A stretch of DNA of 64,000 nucleotides. Origin: Oscillospiraceae bacterium (GTDB lineage Bacteria > Bacillota > Clostridia > Oscillospirales > SIG627). The position numbers and the translations under genes are program-made. The stretch lies in the NCBI GenBank assembly GCA_015065085.1, contig SVQW01000001.1:517166-581165 (forward strand), given 5' to 3'. Within the stretch, counting starts at the first letter, position 1. Each line of letters starts with the position of its first letter. Below the pieces are notes generated by a model. It was not told the DNA's origin. It saw only the letters and a program-made list of their open reading frames with translations, and did no database searches. Positions 1-8,775 of this stretch are shown piece after piece.

Positions 1-1
1 G

Positions 2-946
2 ATTCAATATCTTAACAAAAAACAACAGCAAACCTTACTCGAATATATTGAAGATGGAAGAGTCACACTTATAGCCTCTACCACCGAGAACCCATATTTC
101 TACGTACACAAGGCTATTCTTTCACGTTCCAGTGTATTTGAATTCAAGCCTGTCTCAAGGGACGATATATTTCTTGCCGTACGGCGTGCGTTGGATGTTC
201 TCAATAATGACAATCCAACGAAAAAAATCATTTCCGATGATGCGTTCAAGGCTTTATGTGAAAGAAGCGGCGGAGACGTCAGGTGCTCGCTCAACATTCT
301 GGAGCTTTCGTATTACATCAGCGGTGACGAAATCACAGTTGAAAATGTAATAAGCGTATCCGGCAATAATTACATGACCTTTGACCGAGATGACGATGTT
401 CATTTCGAACTTCTTTCGGGATTGCAGAAATCCATACGCGGTTCGGACGAGAATGCGGCATTGTTCTATCTTGCACGTCTTTTGGACGGCGGAGATCTTC
501 TTTCGGCATGCCGACGTTTGTTGGTTATAGCTTCGGAGGATATCGGGCTTGCTTACCCGATGGCGGCAACCATCGTTAATTCCTGTGTAGACAGTGCGAT
601 ACGCCTTGGAATGCCTGAAGCCCGAATTCCATTGGCTCAGGCTGTTGTACTTCTCGCCACCTCTCCCAAATCAAACAGTTCATATCTTGCTTTTGATATG
701 GCTCTTGAGGATGTCAAATCCGGTAAGGGTCGCGACATGCCGGAGCACTTAAAAAACAATCACTGTCCTTCCGAGGGAACAACATACGATAAATACAAAT
801 ATCCGCACGATTTTAAGAATCATTACGTCAAGCAGCAATATTTGCCGGACGATTTAAAGAATAGGGTTTACTATACCTTTGGTGACAACAAAACCGAGCA
901 AGCGGCTTACGAATACAGAAAAAAAATTACCGATTCCGATGCATAA
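2..946 (+). CDS. rarA: Replication-associated recombination protein A (RarA/MgsA), 5' truncated by window edge
   Basis: The reading frame is open from base 2, so the N-terminus with the Walker A loop lies outside the window. What remains, about 314 residues, covers the end of the AAA+ domain (a TTENP sensor-1 motif followed by a V-x-x-A-L/I-x-S-R arginine-finger stretch near bases 85-135) and the long helical C-terminal domain of the RarA/MgsA/WRNIP1 family, including the SEDIGLAYP and SPKSNSSYLA type motifs. In the family the protein is a clamp-loader-like ATPase acting at stalled or single-stranded replication forks. It is followed after 24 bases by a same-strand flavoprotein gene. Identification is secure; the start cannot be given. 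Confidence 0.93.
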   Translation: MQYLNKKQQQTLLEYIEDGRVTLIASTTENPYFYVHKAILSRSSVFEFKPVSRDDIFLAVRRALDVLNNDNPTKKIISDDAFKALCERSGGDVRCSLNILELSYYISGDEITVENVISVSGNNYMTFDRDDDVHFELLSGLQKSIRGSDENAALFYLARLLDGGDLLSACRRLLVIASEDIGLAYPMAATIVNSCVDSAIRLGMPEARIPLAQAVVLLATSPKSNSSYLAFDMALEDVKSGKGRDMPEHLKNNHCPSEGTTYDKYKYPHDFKNHYVKQQYLPDDLKNRVYYTFGDNKTEQAAYEYRKKITDSDA

Positions 947-970
947 TCTTCTTACATGTGAGGAACTTCA

Positions 971-1837
971 ATGAATGACAAAACCGTTATCATTATAGGC
1001 TCAGGACCCGCGGGCGTATCTGCTTCGCTTTATACAAAGCGTGCCGGCATACGCACCATAGTAATTTCAAAATCCTCAGGCGCGCTTGAAAAAGCACATT
1101 GGGTCAACAATTATTACGGATTTCCAAACCCTATCAGCGGTCAGGATTTACTAAAAAATGGTGTTGAACAGGCATCTTTACTCGGTGTCGAATTTGTAAA
1201 AGCTGAGGTATTTGACGTCAGCTACAACGGCAACTACACCGTCAGCACAGACGGCGGTGTCTTTAACGCCGACGGTGTCATAATTGCAATGGGTACTTCA
1301 CGTAAAGCCCCCTTGATCAAAGGTATTACCGAGTTTGAAGGGCGCGGTGTCAGCTACTGCGCTGTTTGTGATGCGTTTTTCTTCCGAGGTAAAAATGTTG
1401 CTGTACTGGGCAATTCGGAATATGCCAAGCATGAAGCTGCCGAGCTCATTCCCCTTGCCTCTTCCGTCACCGTTCTTACAGACGGTTCACAGCCGGAAAC
1501 CGATTTTTCCGTTCCCGTCATAACCGATAAAATTGTGGAAATATGCGGAAATGACAAAGTGGACAGTATTGCATTCGAAAGCGGAAAAACACTTGTAACA
1601 GACGGGCTGTTTGTTGCTTGCGGAACAGCAGGCAGTTCTGATATAGCACGAAAGCTCGGCATTGCCGTTGAAAACGGTAAAATAATAACTGACAATAACA
1701 TGTCCTGCGGTTTTCCCGGAATTTATGCCGCAGGAGATTGTACAGGCGGTCTCTTACAAATTTCAAAAGCAGTTTACGAAGGCGCTTTAGCCGGAACTGA
1801 AATGATAAAATATATCAGAAGCATCAGAAAGGATTAA
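971..1837 (+). CDS. Thioredoxin reductase-like FAD/NAD(P)H oxidoreductase
   Basis: This 288-residue flavoprotein has the full thioredoxin-reductase layout: an FAD-binding [12 protein letters not shown] motif at about residues 11-22, a redox CAVC motif near residue 131 (the family has CxxC here), a second Rossmann motif around residue 146 ([14 protein letters not shown]; the usual GGGxSA is degenerate), and a C-terminal [14 protein letters not shown] motif. It should reduce a thioredoxin or glutaredoxin-like partner with NADPH in the cytoplasm. The length is about 20 residues below typical TrxB and the NADPH motif is weak, so the donor or the partner may differ from classical TrxB. No thioredoxin gene is adjacent. 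It ends 4 bases before asnS and is probably cotranscribed with it. Confidence 0.85.
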   Translation: MNDKTVIIIGSGPAGVSASLYTKRAGIRTIVISKSSGALEKAHWVNNYYGFPNPISGQDLLKNGVEQASLLGVEFVKAEVFDVSYNGNYTVSTDGGVFNADGVIIAMGTSRKAPLIKGITEFEGRGVSYCAVCDAFFFRGKNVAVLGNSEYAKHEAAELIPLASSVTVLTDGSQPETDFSVPVITDKIVEICGNDKVDSIAFESGKTLVTDGLFVACGTAGSSDIARKLGIAVENGKIITDNNMSCGFPGIYAAGDCTGGLLQISKAVYEGALAGTEMIKYIRSIRKD

Positions 1838-1841
1838 CACA

Positions 1842-3242
1842 ATGTTTCCTACAAGAACAAGAATTTCGGAAATATACGCCGACCCCCAAGCATACGAAAA
1901 CAAAAGAATAACCGTTGCAGGCTGGATACGAACCATGCGCGCAAATAACGCAATTGGTTTTATTGCGCTTAATGACGGAAGTTGCCACAGCAATATTCAG
2001 GTAGTTTTCGAGCGTGAGTTTATATCCAACTACGACGAAATTGAAAAACAGAATATCTGTGCAGCCATTCTTTGCGAGGGTACACTGGTTCTTACCCCCG
2101 AAGCAAAACAGCCTTTTGAAATCAAAGCTGAAAAAATAAGCATTGAAGCAACCTCCACCCCTGATTATCCTCTTCAGAACAAGCGCCACTCTCCCGAATT
2201 TCTCAGAACAATTGCGCATCTGCGTCCACGTGCGAACACCTACAATGCAGTATTCAGAGTACGTTCGGTAGCGGCTTTTGCAATACATTCCTTCTTCCAG
2301 GAAAGAGGCTTTATATACGCAAACACTCCCATCATTACCGCCAGTGATTGTGAAGGTGCCGGCGAAATGTTCAAGATAACCACTCTCGATATGGAAAATC
2401 CTCCCAGAACGGAAAACGGTGACATTGATTATTCCGAGGACTTTTTTGGCAAAAAAGCAAATCTTACCGTTTCGGGTCAGCTCAATGCAGAGTGCTTTGC
2501 GCTGGCTTATGCGGGAACATATACCTTTGGTCCTACTTTCCGCGCTGAGAACTCCAACACTCCCCGCCACGCGGCCGAGTTTTGGATGATGGAGCCTGAG
2601 ATTGCGTTTGCCGATTTAGAGGACGATATGCAGCTGGCACAGGATATGATCAAATACGTAATCTCATATGTACTTAAAAAATGTCCTCAGGACATGGCTT
2701 TCTTCAACAATTTTGTTGACAAGGGCCTTATCGAACGACTCAACAAGCTGGTCGAGTCTGATTTCGCTCACGTAACCTACACTGAAGCGGTTGAACTCCT
2801 CAAAAACAGCGGTCAGAAATTCGAATATCCCGTCGAGTGGGGTATTGACTTGCAAACCGAGCACGAGCGTTATCTTACAGAAAAAATATTTGAAAAGCCT
2901 GTTTTTGTTACCGATTATCCAAAGGATATAAAAGCATTTTACATGCGTCTTAACGATGACGGAAAGACTGTTGCGGCTATGGATATGCTGGTTCCGGGCG
3001 TAGGAGAACTCATCGGCGGAAGCCAGCGTGAAGAACGTCTGGAGCTTCTTGAAAAGCGTATGCAGGAACTCGAGCTTGATCCCAAGGACTACTGGTGGTA
3101 TCTGGAACTTCGCAAATTCGGCGGAGTTAAGCACTCCGGTTTCGGTTTGGGCTTTGAGCGTCTCATTATGTACCTCACCGGTATAACCAATATCAGAGAT
3201 GTCGAAGCTTTCCCCCGTACAGTTGGCAGTGCGGATTTCTAA
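1842..3242 (+). CDS. asnS: Asparagine--tRNA ligase
   Basis: This 466-residue class II aminoacyl-tRNA synthetase charges tRNA-Asn with asparagine. The N-terminal OB fold for the anticodon lies at about residues 15-110 ([22 protein letters not shown]). The catalytic core follows with motif 2 in the [21 protein letters not shown] region, and motif 3 is in the C-terminal [14 protein letters not shown] stretch. [10 protein letters not shown] is the usual AsnRS signature, and the C-terminus IRDVEAFPR is typical for AsnRS and distinguishes it from bacterial AspRS. The length is normal. The start codon lies 4 bases after the flavoprotein stop. No T-box leader is visible, so it is part of the upstream operon. 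Confidence 0.97.
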   Translation: MFPTRTRISEIYADPQAYENKRITVAGWIRTMRANNAIGFIALNDGSCHSNIQVVFEREFISNYDEIEKQNICAAILCEGTLVLTPEAKQPFEIKAEKISIEATSTPDYPLQNKRHSPEFLRTIAHLRPRANTYNAVFRVRSVAAFAIHSFFQERGFIYANTPIITASDCEGAGEMFKITTLDMENPPRTENGDIDYSEDFFGKKANLTVSGQLNAECFALAYAGTYTFGPTFRAENSNTPRHAAEFWMMEPEIAFADLEDDMQLAQDMIKYVISYVLKKCPQDMAFFNNFVDKGLIERLNKLVESDFAHVTYTEAVELLKNSGQKFEYPVEWGIDLQTEHERYLTEKIFEKPVFVTDYPKDIKAFYMRLNDDGKTVAAMDMLVPGVGELIGGSQREERLELLEKRMQELELDPKDYWWYLELRKFGGVKHSGFGLGFERLIMYLTGITNIRDVEAFPRTVGSADF

Positions 3243-3280
3243 TATAAACATTCAAAATCCAGAAAGGAATCAAAAAAAGA

Positions 3281-4552
3281 ATGAATTATCTTCAAATGTC
3301 CCCTGCAGAATTGAAATCGGAATATGAAAAGGTCAGTGCTGATTACAGCGAGATTGTCAAAAAGGGTCTAAAGCTTGATATGTCGCGCGGTAAGCCTTGC
3401 AAAGCACAGCTTGATCTTACCAATGAAATGCTTAACACACTTTCTGCCAGTGACAGCCTCTGCGCTGAAAACGGCTTTGATTGCAGGAACTACGGAATTT
3501 TAGACGGTATACCCGAAGCCAAAAAACTGTTTGCCCCGGTTCTCGGAGTAAGCGAAGATGAAATTGTAATTTTCGGCAACTCATCTCTCAACATAATGTA
3601 TGATACCATAATAAAAGCAATGCAATTCGGCATCATGGGAAACACCCCCTGGTGTAAACTGGATAAAGTAAAATTTCTCTGTCCTGTTCCCGGTTATGAC
3701 CGTCATTTTGCTGTTTGTCAAGCAATGGGTATCGAAATGATAAATGTGCCCATGAAAAACGACGGGCCGGACATGGATATTGTTGAAAAGCTGGTCGCAC
3801 AAGACGACAGCATAAAAGGCATTTGGTGCGTCCCCAAGTACAGTAATCCGGACGGCATTACTTATTCCGATACTGTCGTCAAGAGAATGGCTAATCTTTC
3901 GCCCAAAGCAAAAGATTTCAGAATTTTCTGGGACAACGCATATGCTATTCATGATTTTTCTGACCCCGATACTCTCATGAATATATTTGACGAGCTTAAA
4001 AAGAACGGCAAGCAGGATATGATTTTCATGTTCGGTTCCACCTCCAAGGTTACTTTCCCGGGTGCAGGTGTCGCATTCATGGGTGCTTCGCAGGCGAACC
4101 TTGAATGGTTGAAAAAGCTTTTATTCTTCCAGACCATCGGTCATGACAAAATCAACCAGCTCCGTCATGTGAGATTCTTCAAAACATACAATAACATAAT
4201 TATTCACATGAAAAAGCACGCAGAGATACTTATGCCTAAGTTTGACATAGTCTGCAACACTCTTGAGAGTAAGCTTAAAGTGTATGGACTGGGCAATTGG
4301 AAGCGTCCTAACGGCGGTTACTTTGTAAGCCTTTTCCTGCCAGGTGGCTGTGCAAAGCGCACCGCTGAATTATGCAAACAGGCAGGTGTTGTACTTACAG
4401 GCGCAGGTGCGACATATCCCTATGGTATCGATCCGGATGACAGCAATCTGCGTATTTCCCCCTCTTTCCCGCCCAATGATGAGCTTCAGCAGGCCATGAA
4501 CGTACTTTGTCTGTGCGCACGTCTTGCTTATCTTGAGCAAAAAACGAAATAA
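3281..4552 (+). CDS. PLP-dependent aminotransferase, class I fold (aspartate aminotransferase subgroup Ic type)
   Basis: A 423-residue fold-type I aminotransferase. The N-terminal motif LKLDMSRGKPCKAQLDL and the region around YSNPDGITYSD are typical of the PF12897-type group that includes bacterial aspartate aminotransferases of subgroup Ic. The PLP-binding lysine sits in STSKVTFPGAGVAF at about residue 252, and an arginine for the substrate carboxylate lies near the C-terminus (LRISPSFP). It probably transfers an amino group between an amino acid, likely aspartate or another dicarboxylate, and 2-oxoglutarate. An AGAAAGGA-like ribosome site (aggaat) precedes the ATG. The gene lies between asnS and pantothenate kinase on the same strand; an aspartate or asparagine supply link is plausible but inferred. 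Confidence 0.85.
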   Translation: MNYLQMSPAELKSEYEKVSADYSEIVKKGLKLDMSRGKPCKAQLDLTNEMLNTLSASDSLCAENGFDCRNYGILDGIPEAKKLFAPVLGVSEDEIVIFGNSSLNIMYDTIIKAMQFGIMGNTPWCKLDKVKFLCPVPGYDRHFAVCQAMGIEMINVPMKNDGPDMDIVEKLVAQDDSIKGIWCVPKYSNPDGITYSDTVVKRMANLSPKAKDFRIFWDNAYAIHDFSDPDTLMNIFDELKKNGKQDMIFMFGSTSKVTFPGAGVAFMGASQANLEWLKKLLFFQTIGHDKINQLRHVRFFKTYNNIIIHMKKHAEILMPKFDIVCNTLESKLKVYGLGNWKRPNGGYFVSLFLPGGCAKRTAELCKQAGVVLTGAGATYPYGIDPDDSNLRISPSFPPNDELQQAMNVLCLCARLAYLEQKTK

Positions 4553-4567
4553 TAAAAGGAGCACTTC

Positions 4568-5389
4568 ATGAGTATTGTTATCGGCGTTGACATCGGTGGT
4601 TCTACAACTAAAATTTGCGGTTTCGATTCTCACAAAAAACTCATCACACCGCTTTTTGTGAAAGCAACCGATCCTCTCGCTTCATTTTACGGTGCCTTCG
4701 GAAAGTTCACCGACGAAAACAAAATTCCCCTCAGCGAAATAGACAAGGTAATGATAACCGGCGTAGGTTCGTCATTCATATCCTCGAACACTGTCTATGG
4801 TCTGCCCACTCAGCACGTTGAAGAGTTCAATGCAATCGGTTTGGGAGGAAAATTTCTTTCACGCTTAGAGAACGCCATTGTCGTAAGTATGGGCACAGGA
4901 ACTGCCATAGTACATGTGAACGGAAATTCTACCGATTACCTGGGTGGTACAGGAATGGGTGGCGGCACTCTGCTGGGTCTTTCTAAGCTTCTCATAAATG
5001 TCGAAAGCATTGACCATATTTCCGCGCTTGCATGCGAGGGTGACATTTCAAATATCGATCTCAGAATAGCCGATATTACAAAAAAGGATATTATCCCTAA
5101 TCTTCCGGGGCACACCACTGCTTCAAACTTTGGAAAAGTAAGTGACGTAGCCACAAATGCGGATATCGCAAGAGGAACTATAAATCTTGTGTTTGAAACC
5201 ATTGCCGTTATTTCTATTTTTGCCGCACGAAGCAGAAATGCAAAGGATATTGTGCTCACGGGTAATCTCACGCGTATACCTCAATGCAGTGATACCTTCA
5301 GAGATCTTTCCGAAATGTTTCACATTAACTTTATAATTCCTGATAAATCTCAATATGGTACCGTAATAGGTGCTGCATTATTGGCGTAA
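4568..5389 (+). CDS. coaW: Type II pantothenate kinase
   Basis: A 273-residue ASKHA-fold kinase matching the type II pantothenate kinase family, first step of CoA synthesis. The N-terminal phosphate loop reads GVDIGGSTTKICGFD (residues 6-20), a second phosphate motif is VVSMGTGTAIV, and the glycine-rich GGTGMGGGTLLGLSKLL is the family signature. The length equals that of the staphylococcal CoaW group. The ATG at 4568 follows an AAAGGAGC ribosome site at the right distance. It is the last gene of the + strand operon and is closed by the hairpin at 5409-5436. BadF-type or N-acetylglucosamine kinases share the fold, but the GMGGGT motif argues for PanK II. Confidence 0.87.
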   Translation: MSIVIGVDIGGSTTKICGFDSHKKLITPLFVKATDPLASFYGAFGKFTDENKIPLSEIDKVMITGVGSSFISSNTVYGLPTQHVEEFNAIGLGGKFLSRLENAIVVSMGTGTAIVHVNGNSTDYLGGTGMGGGTLLGLSKLLINVESIDHISALACEGDISNIDLRIADITKKDIIPNLPGHTTASNFGKVSDVATNADIARGTINLVFETIAVISIFAARSRNAKDIVLTGNLTRIPQCSDTFRDLSEMFHINFIIPDKSQYGTVIGAALLA

Positions 5390-5408
5390 AGACCAACGCA
5401 AAAAAACA

Positions 5409-5436
5409 ACAGCAGAACGCATAAGCGTTCTGCTGT
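5409..5436. terminator. Bidirectional intrinsic terminator
   Basis: A perfect 12-bp inverted repeat, acagcagaacgc and its complement, around an ATAA loop. It is followed by CTTTT on the + strand and by a long T run on the - strand. It sits between the convergent coaW and spoIIQ-like genes and can end both transcripts. Confidence 0.9.
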
Positions 5437-5440
5437 CTTT

Positions 5441-6157
5441 TCATTCTTCAAGATTGAAATCATTTATGGCTACATAATTTCCGTCTTTTATAACTTCAAA
5501 ATGAAGATGATATCCCTCGGCACATTCAAGTATACCCGGGTCTCCGACAAAAGCCACATTTTGACCCGCACTGACGGCAACACCCGCCCCGAGACCTTCG
5601 GGAAGTTCTGAAGAAAGGTTGCAGTAGCGTGTTATAATATTATCATCGTGGCTTATTACCAGTGTCATACCGTTAAGAGGATCGTCGTAAAATTCCTCCA
5701 CGGTTCCATCTGTAAAACTCATGACCGCCTGACCGTATTCGCAGCCTATATCAACACCTGCGTGAGTTCTGTAATCGTTCATTGTTTTTGAAAACACAAG
5801 TACATCCTTTGAAAAATCCTTTGTCACATCACCGCTGACAGGAAAGTAGTACTTTTTTTCTTCGATGATTACAGGTTCTTCCACGATATCTGCAATCGGT
5901 TCTTCGGGGACGAGCTCAGGTTCGAAAACCTCGTTATTTTCCGCAATCTGAGGTATATCGGGAATTACCGGAGCAAGTTTTATATCTTCCGCACGAGTAT
6001 CCGGTGACGAAATTTGTTCTTCAGGCGGTTGTGTAAACGCCGCTCTCAGTGATGCAAAAATCCCCAGACCTAGAAAAATAAGGAAGCAGAAGGATATGAT
6101 AATGTAAATTCCTGTTGCAAGCAAGTTTTTCTTTTTGCGATTCTCCATTTTATTCAC
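5441..6157 (-). CDS. spoIIQ: SpoIIQ-like M23 (LytM) peptidase-family sporulation protein
   Basis: A 238-residue bitopic protein with a cytoplasmic KKKN start, one membrane helix at about residues 13-37, an acidic and proline-rich linker (about 38-105), and a LytM/M23 domain at about 110-230. The zinc motifs look complete: HxxxD (HAGVD, near residue 133) and HxH (HLHFE, near 218). In Bacillus subtilis SpoIIQ one metal ligand is lost, whereas clostridial SpoIIQ keeps them, so this copy may be an active endopeptidase. The family forms the SpoIIQ-SpoIIIAH channel between forespore and mother cell. It lies directly downstream of spoIID, the conserved spoIID-spoIIQ order, which supports the assignment over a generic M23 peptidase. 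Confidence 0.85.
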   Translation of the reverse strand: MNKMENRKKKNLLATGIYIIISFCFLIFLGLGIFASLRAAFTQPPEEQISSPDTRAEDIKLAPVIPDIPQIAENNEVFEPELVPEEPIADIVEEPVIIEEKKYYFPVSGDVTKDFSKDVLVFSKTMNDYRTHAGVDIGCEYGQAVMSFTDGTVEEFYDDPLNGMTLVISHDDNIITRYCNLSSELPEGLGAGVAVSAGQNVAFVGDPGILECAEGYHLHFEVIKDGNYVAINDFNLEE

Positions 6158-6213
6158 CCTTTCAAGTTGTTGTCAATATTGTTAACACTTAAAAGGGAAA
6201 ATATACGCAAATA

Positions 6214-7209
6214 TCAAATATTTACGATGGTATCCATATTAACAATTTCACATCCGCTGTAATAGTGTTTAAGTATATCACTATAAGCAATTCCCGACTC
6301 CGCCATTATCTTTGCACCATACTGGCTCATTCCTACACCGTGCCCGTACCCGCTCACATCAAACACAACGTTATTTTCATCAATTGTAACATCAAATGTA
6401 CAAGATCGAAGCGAAAAAATCTTGCGAACCTCTGTTCCGGGTACTGTTACATTATTACCTCCAATTTGCTCAACAACAATATACTTTACTCTTCCGCTGT
6501 CGTTTCTATGCAAATTAATATTCCCGGTTGGGAAATGGCACTCATATCCGGCATATTCCAGTTTTTCTATAAAACCATCAAACGAGAGCGAAATTTTACT
6601 GTAAAAACCCGGCATACCGTTTTCGTTAGGAGAAGAGACTGACAGCAAATAAGGCACCTCACTCCCCCACACTTGCTCCGCGTCCTCTGTGTAACAGTCT
6701 GAAGAGGCGTGATATACGGCGTTTATCGGGCGATTTTCAAAAGTAAGTATTTCGCCTTTCGTTTCCTCAACGGCTCTGTAAATCAGATCTATTTGCGATT
6801 TGTTAAATTGTTCTGAAAATTCATCTGAAGATTTATACGCCTGGCAGTGTTTGTAATCTGTGCAAACGTCTGCACTGTGTATATTTTCGCGATTTTTATT
6901 CATACAATAGAGCGTATAAGTGCGTGCCGCTACGGCTTGCGCTTTTAAGGCCTCAAGACCGTATGAAACAGGCATTTCTGCAGAAAGCACGCGAGCTATG
7001 TATTCTTCAAGTGGAATATCCTCTACCACACCGTTTGTATGGTTATAAACTGCAATTAGCTCTGCCACACCATTCATTTCTGTATCCGGTGTACTTTTTG
7101 CAAGAATCTCAAAACTCTTTTCAACTTTCACACTGTCTTTGAACAGCAACAGCACTGTATTCCATATAAAAATAAAGCAAAATATTAAAAACAGAATTTT
7201 TTTGTTCAT
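6214..7209 (-). CDS. spoIID: Stage II sporulation protein D (SpoIID), septal peptidoglycan hydrolase
   Basis: A lytic transglycosylase of the SpoIID family needed for engulfment. From the ATG at 7209 it has a membrane-anchor helix (MNKKILFLIFCFIFIWN). It then shows the family blocks IPLEEYIARVLSAEMP with the catalytic-type glutamate, LKAQAVAARTYTL, the cysteine-bearing AD-CTDYKHCQ region, and the C-terminal GYGHGVGMSQYGA motif. An in-frame ATG at 7227 would add 6 residues; neither start has a strong ribosome site, and 7209 gives the cleaner anchor. It is cotranscribed with the spoIIQ-like gene 56 bases downstream. In the family SpoIID is a sigma-E product; I could not define a sigma-E promoter with confidence. 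Confidence 0.95.
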   Translation of the reverse strand: MNKKILFLIFCFIFIWNTVLLLFKDSVKVEKSFEILAKSTPDTEMNGVAELIAVYNHTNGVVEDIPLEEYIARVLSAEMPVSYGLEALKAQAVAARTYTLYCMNKNRENIHSADVCTDYKHCQAYKSSDEFSEQFNKSQIDLIYRAVEETKGEILTFENRPINAVYHASSDCYTEDAEQVWGSEVPYLLSVSSPNENGMPGFYSKISLSFDGFIEKLEYAGYECHFPTGNINLHRNDSGRVKYIVVEQIGGNNVTVPGTEVRKIFSLRSCTFDVTIDENNVVFDVSGYGHGVGMSQYGAKIMAESGIAYSDILKHYYSGCEIVNMDTIVNI

Positions 7210-7259
7210 ATTACACTTAACATCCAAAATATTATTTTTGAATTTTTACAATTTGTATC

Positions 7260-7288
7260 TTGCAAAAATATACATTTTATACTATAAT
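7260..7288 (+). promoter_or_regulatory. Sigma-A promoter of citrate synthase
   Basis: TTGCAA at 7260-7265 and TATAAT at 7283-7288 are separated by exactly 17 bases. The expected start is near 7295, giving a leader of about 28 bases before the ATG at 7323. The divergent spoIID gene starts about 50 bases to the left. Confidence 0.75.
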
Positions 7289-7322
7289 ATAACTATTAAT
7301 AAACATGACGAGGAGTATAAGT

Positions 7323-8708
7323 ATGCAAAAATTAATAAACGAAATTACTCATGATGAATTTTCCGCGAATGAGCTTAAAGATATAATTGCCACAGCACGC
7401 GACCATTACTCAATTCCCCCCGCTTCTTTTCAGACGACTAATGTAAAAAGAGGTCTCAGAAACATCGACGGTACGGGTGTTGTTGCGGGCATTACAAAAA
7501 TTGCGCTGGTTCACGGTTATCTGCTCAATGAGGGCGAGGTTGAACCCATTGAAGGAAAGCTTTACTACCGCGGACACAGTGTCGAAGATCTTGTAGATGC
7601 ATATGTTCGTGAAAACAGATTTGGTTACGAGGAATGTTCTTATATTCTTTTCTTCGGTGAACTCCCTACAAAAGAGCAGCTTAAGGTATTTAACACCATT
7701 CTCAACGAAAACAGACAGCTTCCTGCTCATTTTTCCGAGGACGTTATAATGCGTGTTCCAACGCAGAATATAATGAATAAAATTTCTTCCAGCATTCTTT
7801 CACTTTATGCTTATGACGAAAATCCGGATGACTGTTCTTTCGAGAATGTTATGCGTCAAAGTATTCAGATAATGGCACAAATGCCTGTTATTGCCGCTCA
7901 GGCATATTCAGTTGCAAGACATGCGTTTTTAAATGAAAGTTTGACTCTGCACTATCCCCTGCCCGGGCTATCTACTGCTGAGAACTTTTTAAGAATTGTT
8001 CGTCCGGACAGTTCCTTTACGGATGAGGAAGCAAAGCTTCTTGACCTTTGCCTTGTTCTTCACGCAGAACACGGTGGCGGTAACAACTCCGCTTTTACTT
8101 GCCGTGTACTTTCATCAGCCGGTACAGATACATATTCTGCTATCAGCGGTGCTGTCAACTCTCTCAAGGGTTCATTGCATGGCGGTGCCAATATCAAGGT
8201 TGAGAAGATGTTTGATGATATTAAAGCTAATGTTTCAAACTGGGCTGATGAAGAAGAGGTTTATAATTATCTGATAAAAATTCTTAAAGGTGAAGCAGGA
8301 GATAAAAGCGGAAAAATATACGGAATGGGTCATGCCATTTATACTTACAGCGACCCTCGTGCCGTCACACTCAAGAAATATGCTTCAAAGCTTGCCATTG
8401 AACGCGGATTTGAAGATGAATTCCATCTTATCGAGTTAGTTGAAAAGCTTACTCCTCAAGCCTTCATGGAATTCAAAGGTAACTCTACAAAAAATATATG
8501 CGCGAATGTGGACTTATATTCCGGTATGGTTTACAGAATGCTGGGAATACCTGCTGAGCTCTACACACCACTTTTTGCCATTGCACGTGTTGCAGGTTGG
8601 TGCGCTCACCGTATGGAAGAAATAACCACGGGTGGAAGAATTATCCGTCCTGCTTACAAGTCCATTTCTAAAGCCAAGAATTATATAGCACTGGAAGACA
8701 GAGAATAA
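7323..8708 (+). CDS. Citrate synthase
   Basis: A citrate synthase of 461 residues that condenses acetyl-CoA with oxaloacetate. Hallmarks are LHAEHGGGNNSAFTCRV with the catalytic histidine, SLKGSLHGGAN, GMGHAIYTYSDPRA (second catalytic histidine region), and the C-terminal YSGMVYRMLGIPAELYTPLFAI with the catalytic aspartate region beyond. The GAGGAG ribosome site sits 8-9 bases before the ATG at 7323, so I prefer this over an ATG 18 bases upstream. The N-terminus is about 60-70 residues longer than the short bacterial enzymes, as in a clostridial subgroup. No aconitase or isocitrate dehydrogenase is adjacent. It is a single-gene unit with its own promoter and terminator; the likely role is glutamate precursor supply. 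Confidence 0.95.
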   Translation: MQKLINEITHDEFSANELKDIIATARDHYSIPPASFQTTNVKRGLRNIDGTGVVAGITKIALVHGYLLNEGEVEPIEGKLYYRGHSVEDLVDAYVRENRFGYEECSYILFFGELPTKEQLKVFNTILNENRQLPAHFSEDVIMRVPTQNIMNKISSSILSLYAYDENPDDCSFENVMRQSIQIMAQMPVIAAQAYSVARHAFLNESLTLHYPLPGLSTAENFLRIVRPDSSFTDEEAKLLDLCLVLHAEHGGGNNSAFTCRVLSSAGTDTYSAISGAVNSLKGSLHGGANIKVEKMFDDIKANVSNWADEEEVYNYLIKILKGEAGDKSGKIYGMGHAIYTYSDPRAVTLKKYASKLAIERGFEDEFHLIELVEKLTPQAFMEFKGNSTKNICANVDLYSGMVYRMLGIPAELYTPLFAIARVAGWCAHRMEEITTGGRIIRPAYKSISKAKNYIALEDRE

Positions 8709-8727
8709 TAAATATTACAGACAATTC

Positions 8728-8765
8728 AAAAGAGCTGATACACCATATGGTGTATCAGCTCTTTT
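8728..8765. terminator. Bidirectional intrinsic terminator
   Basis: A 17-bp perfect inverted repeat (aaaagagctgatacacc and its complement) around ATAT, with A and T runs at the two ends. It separates the convergent citrate synthase and argH genes. Confidence 0.92.
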
Positions 8766-8775
8766 AATATTTGTT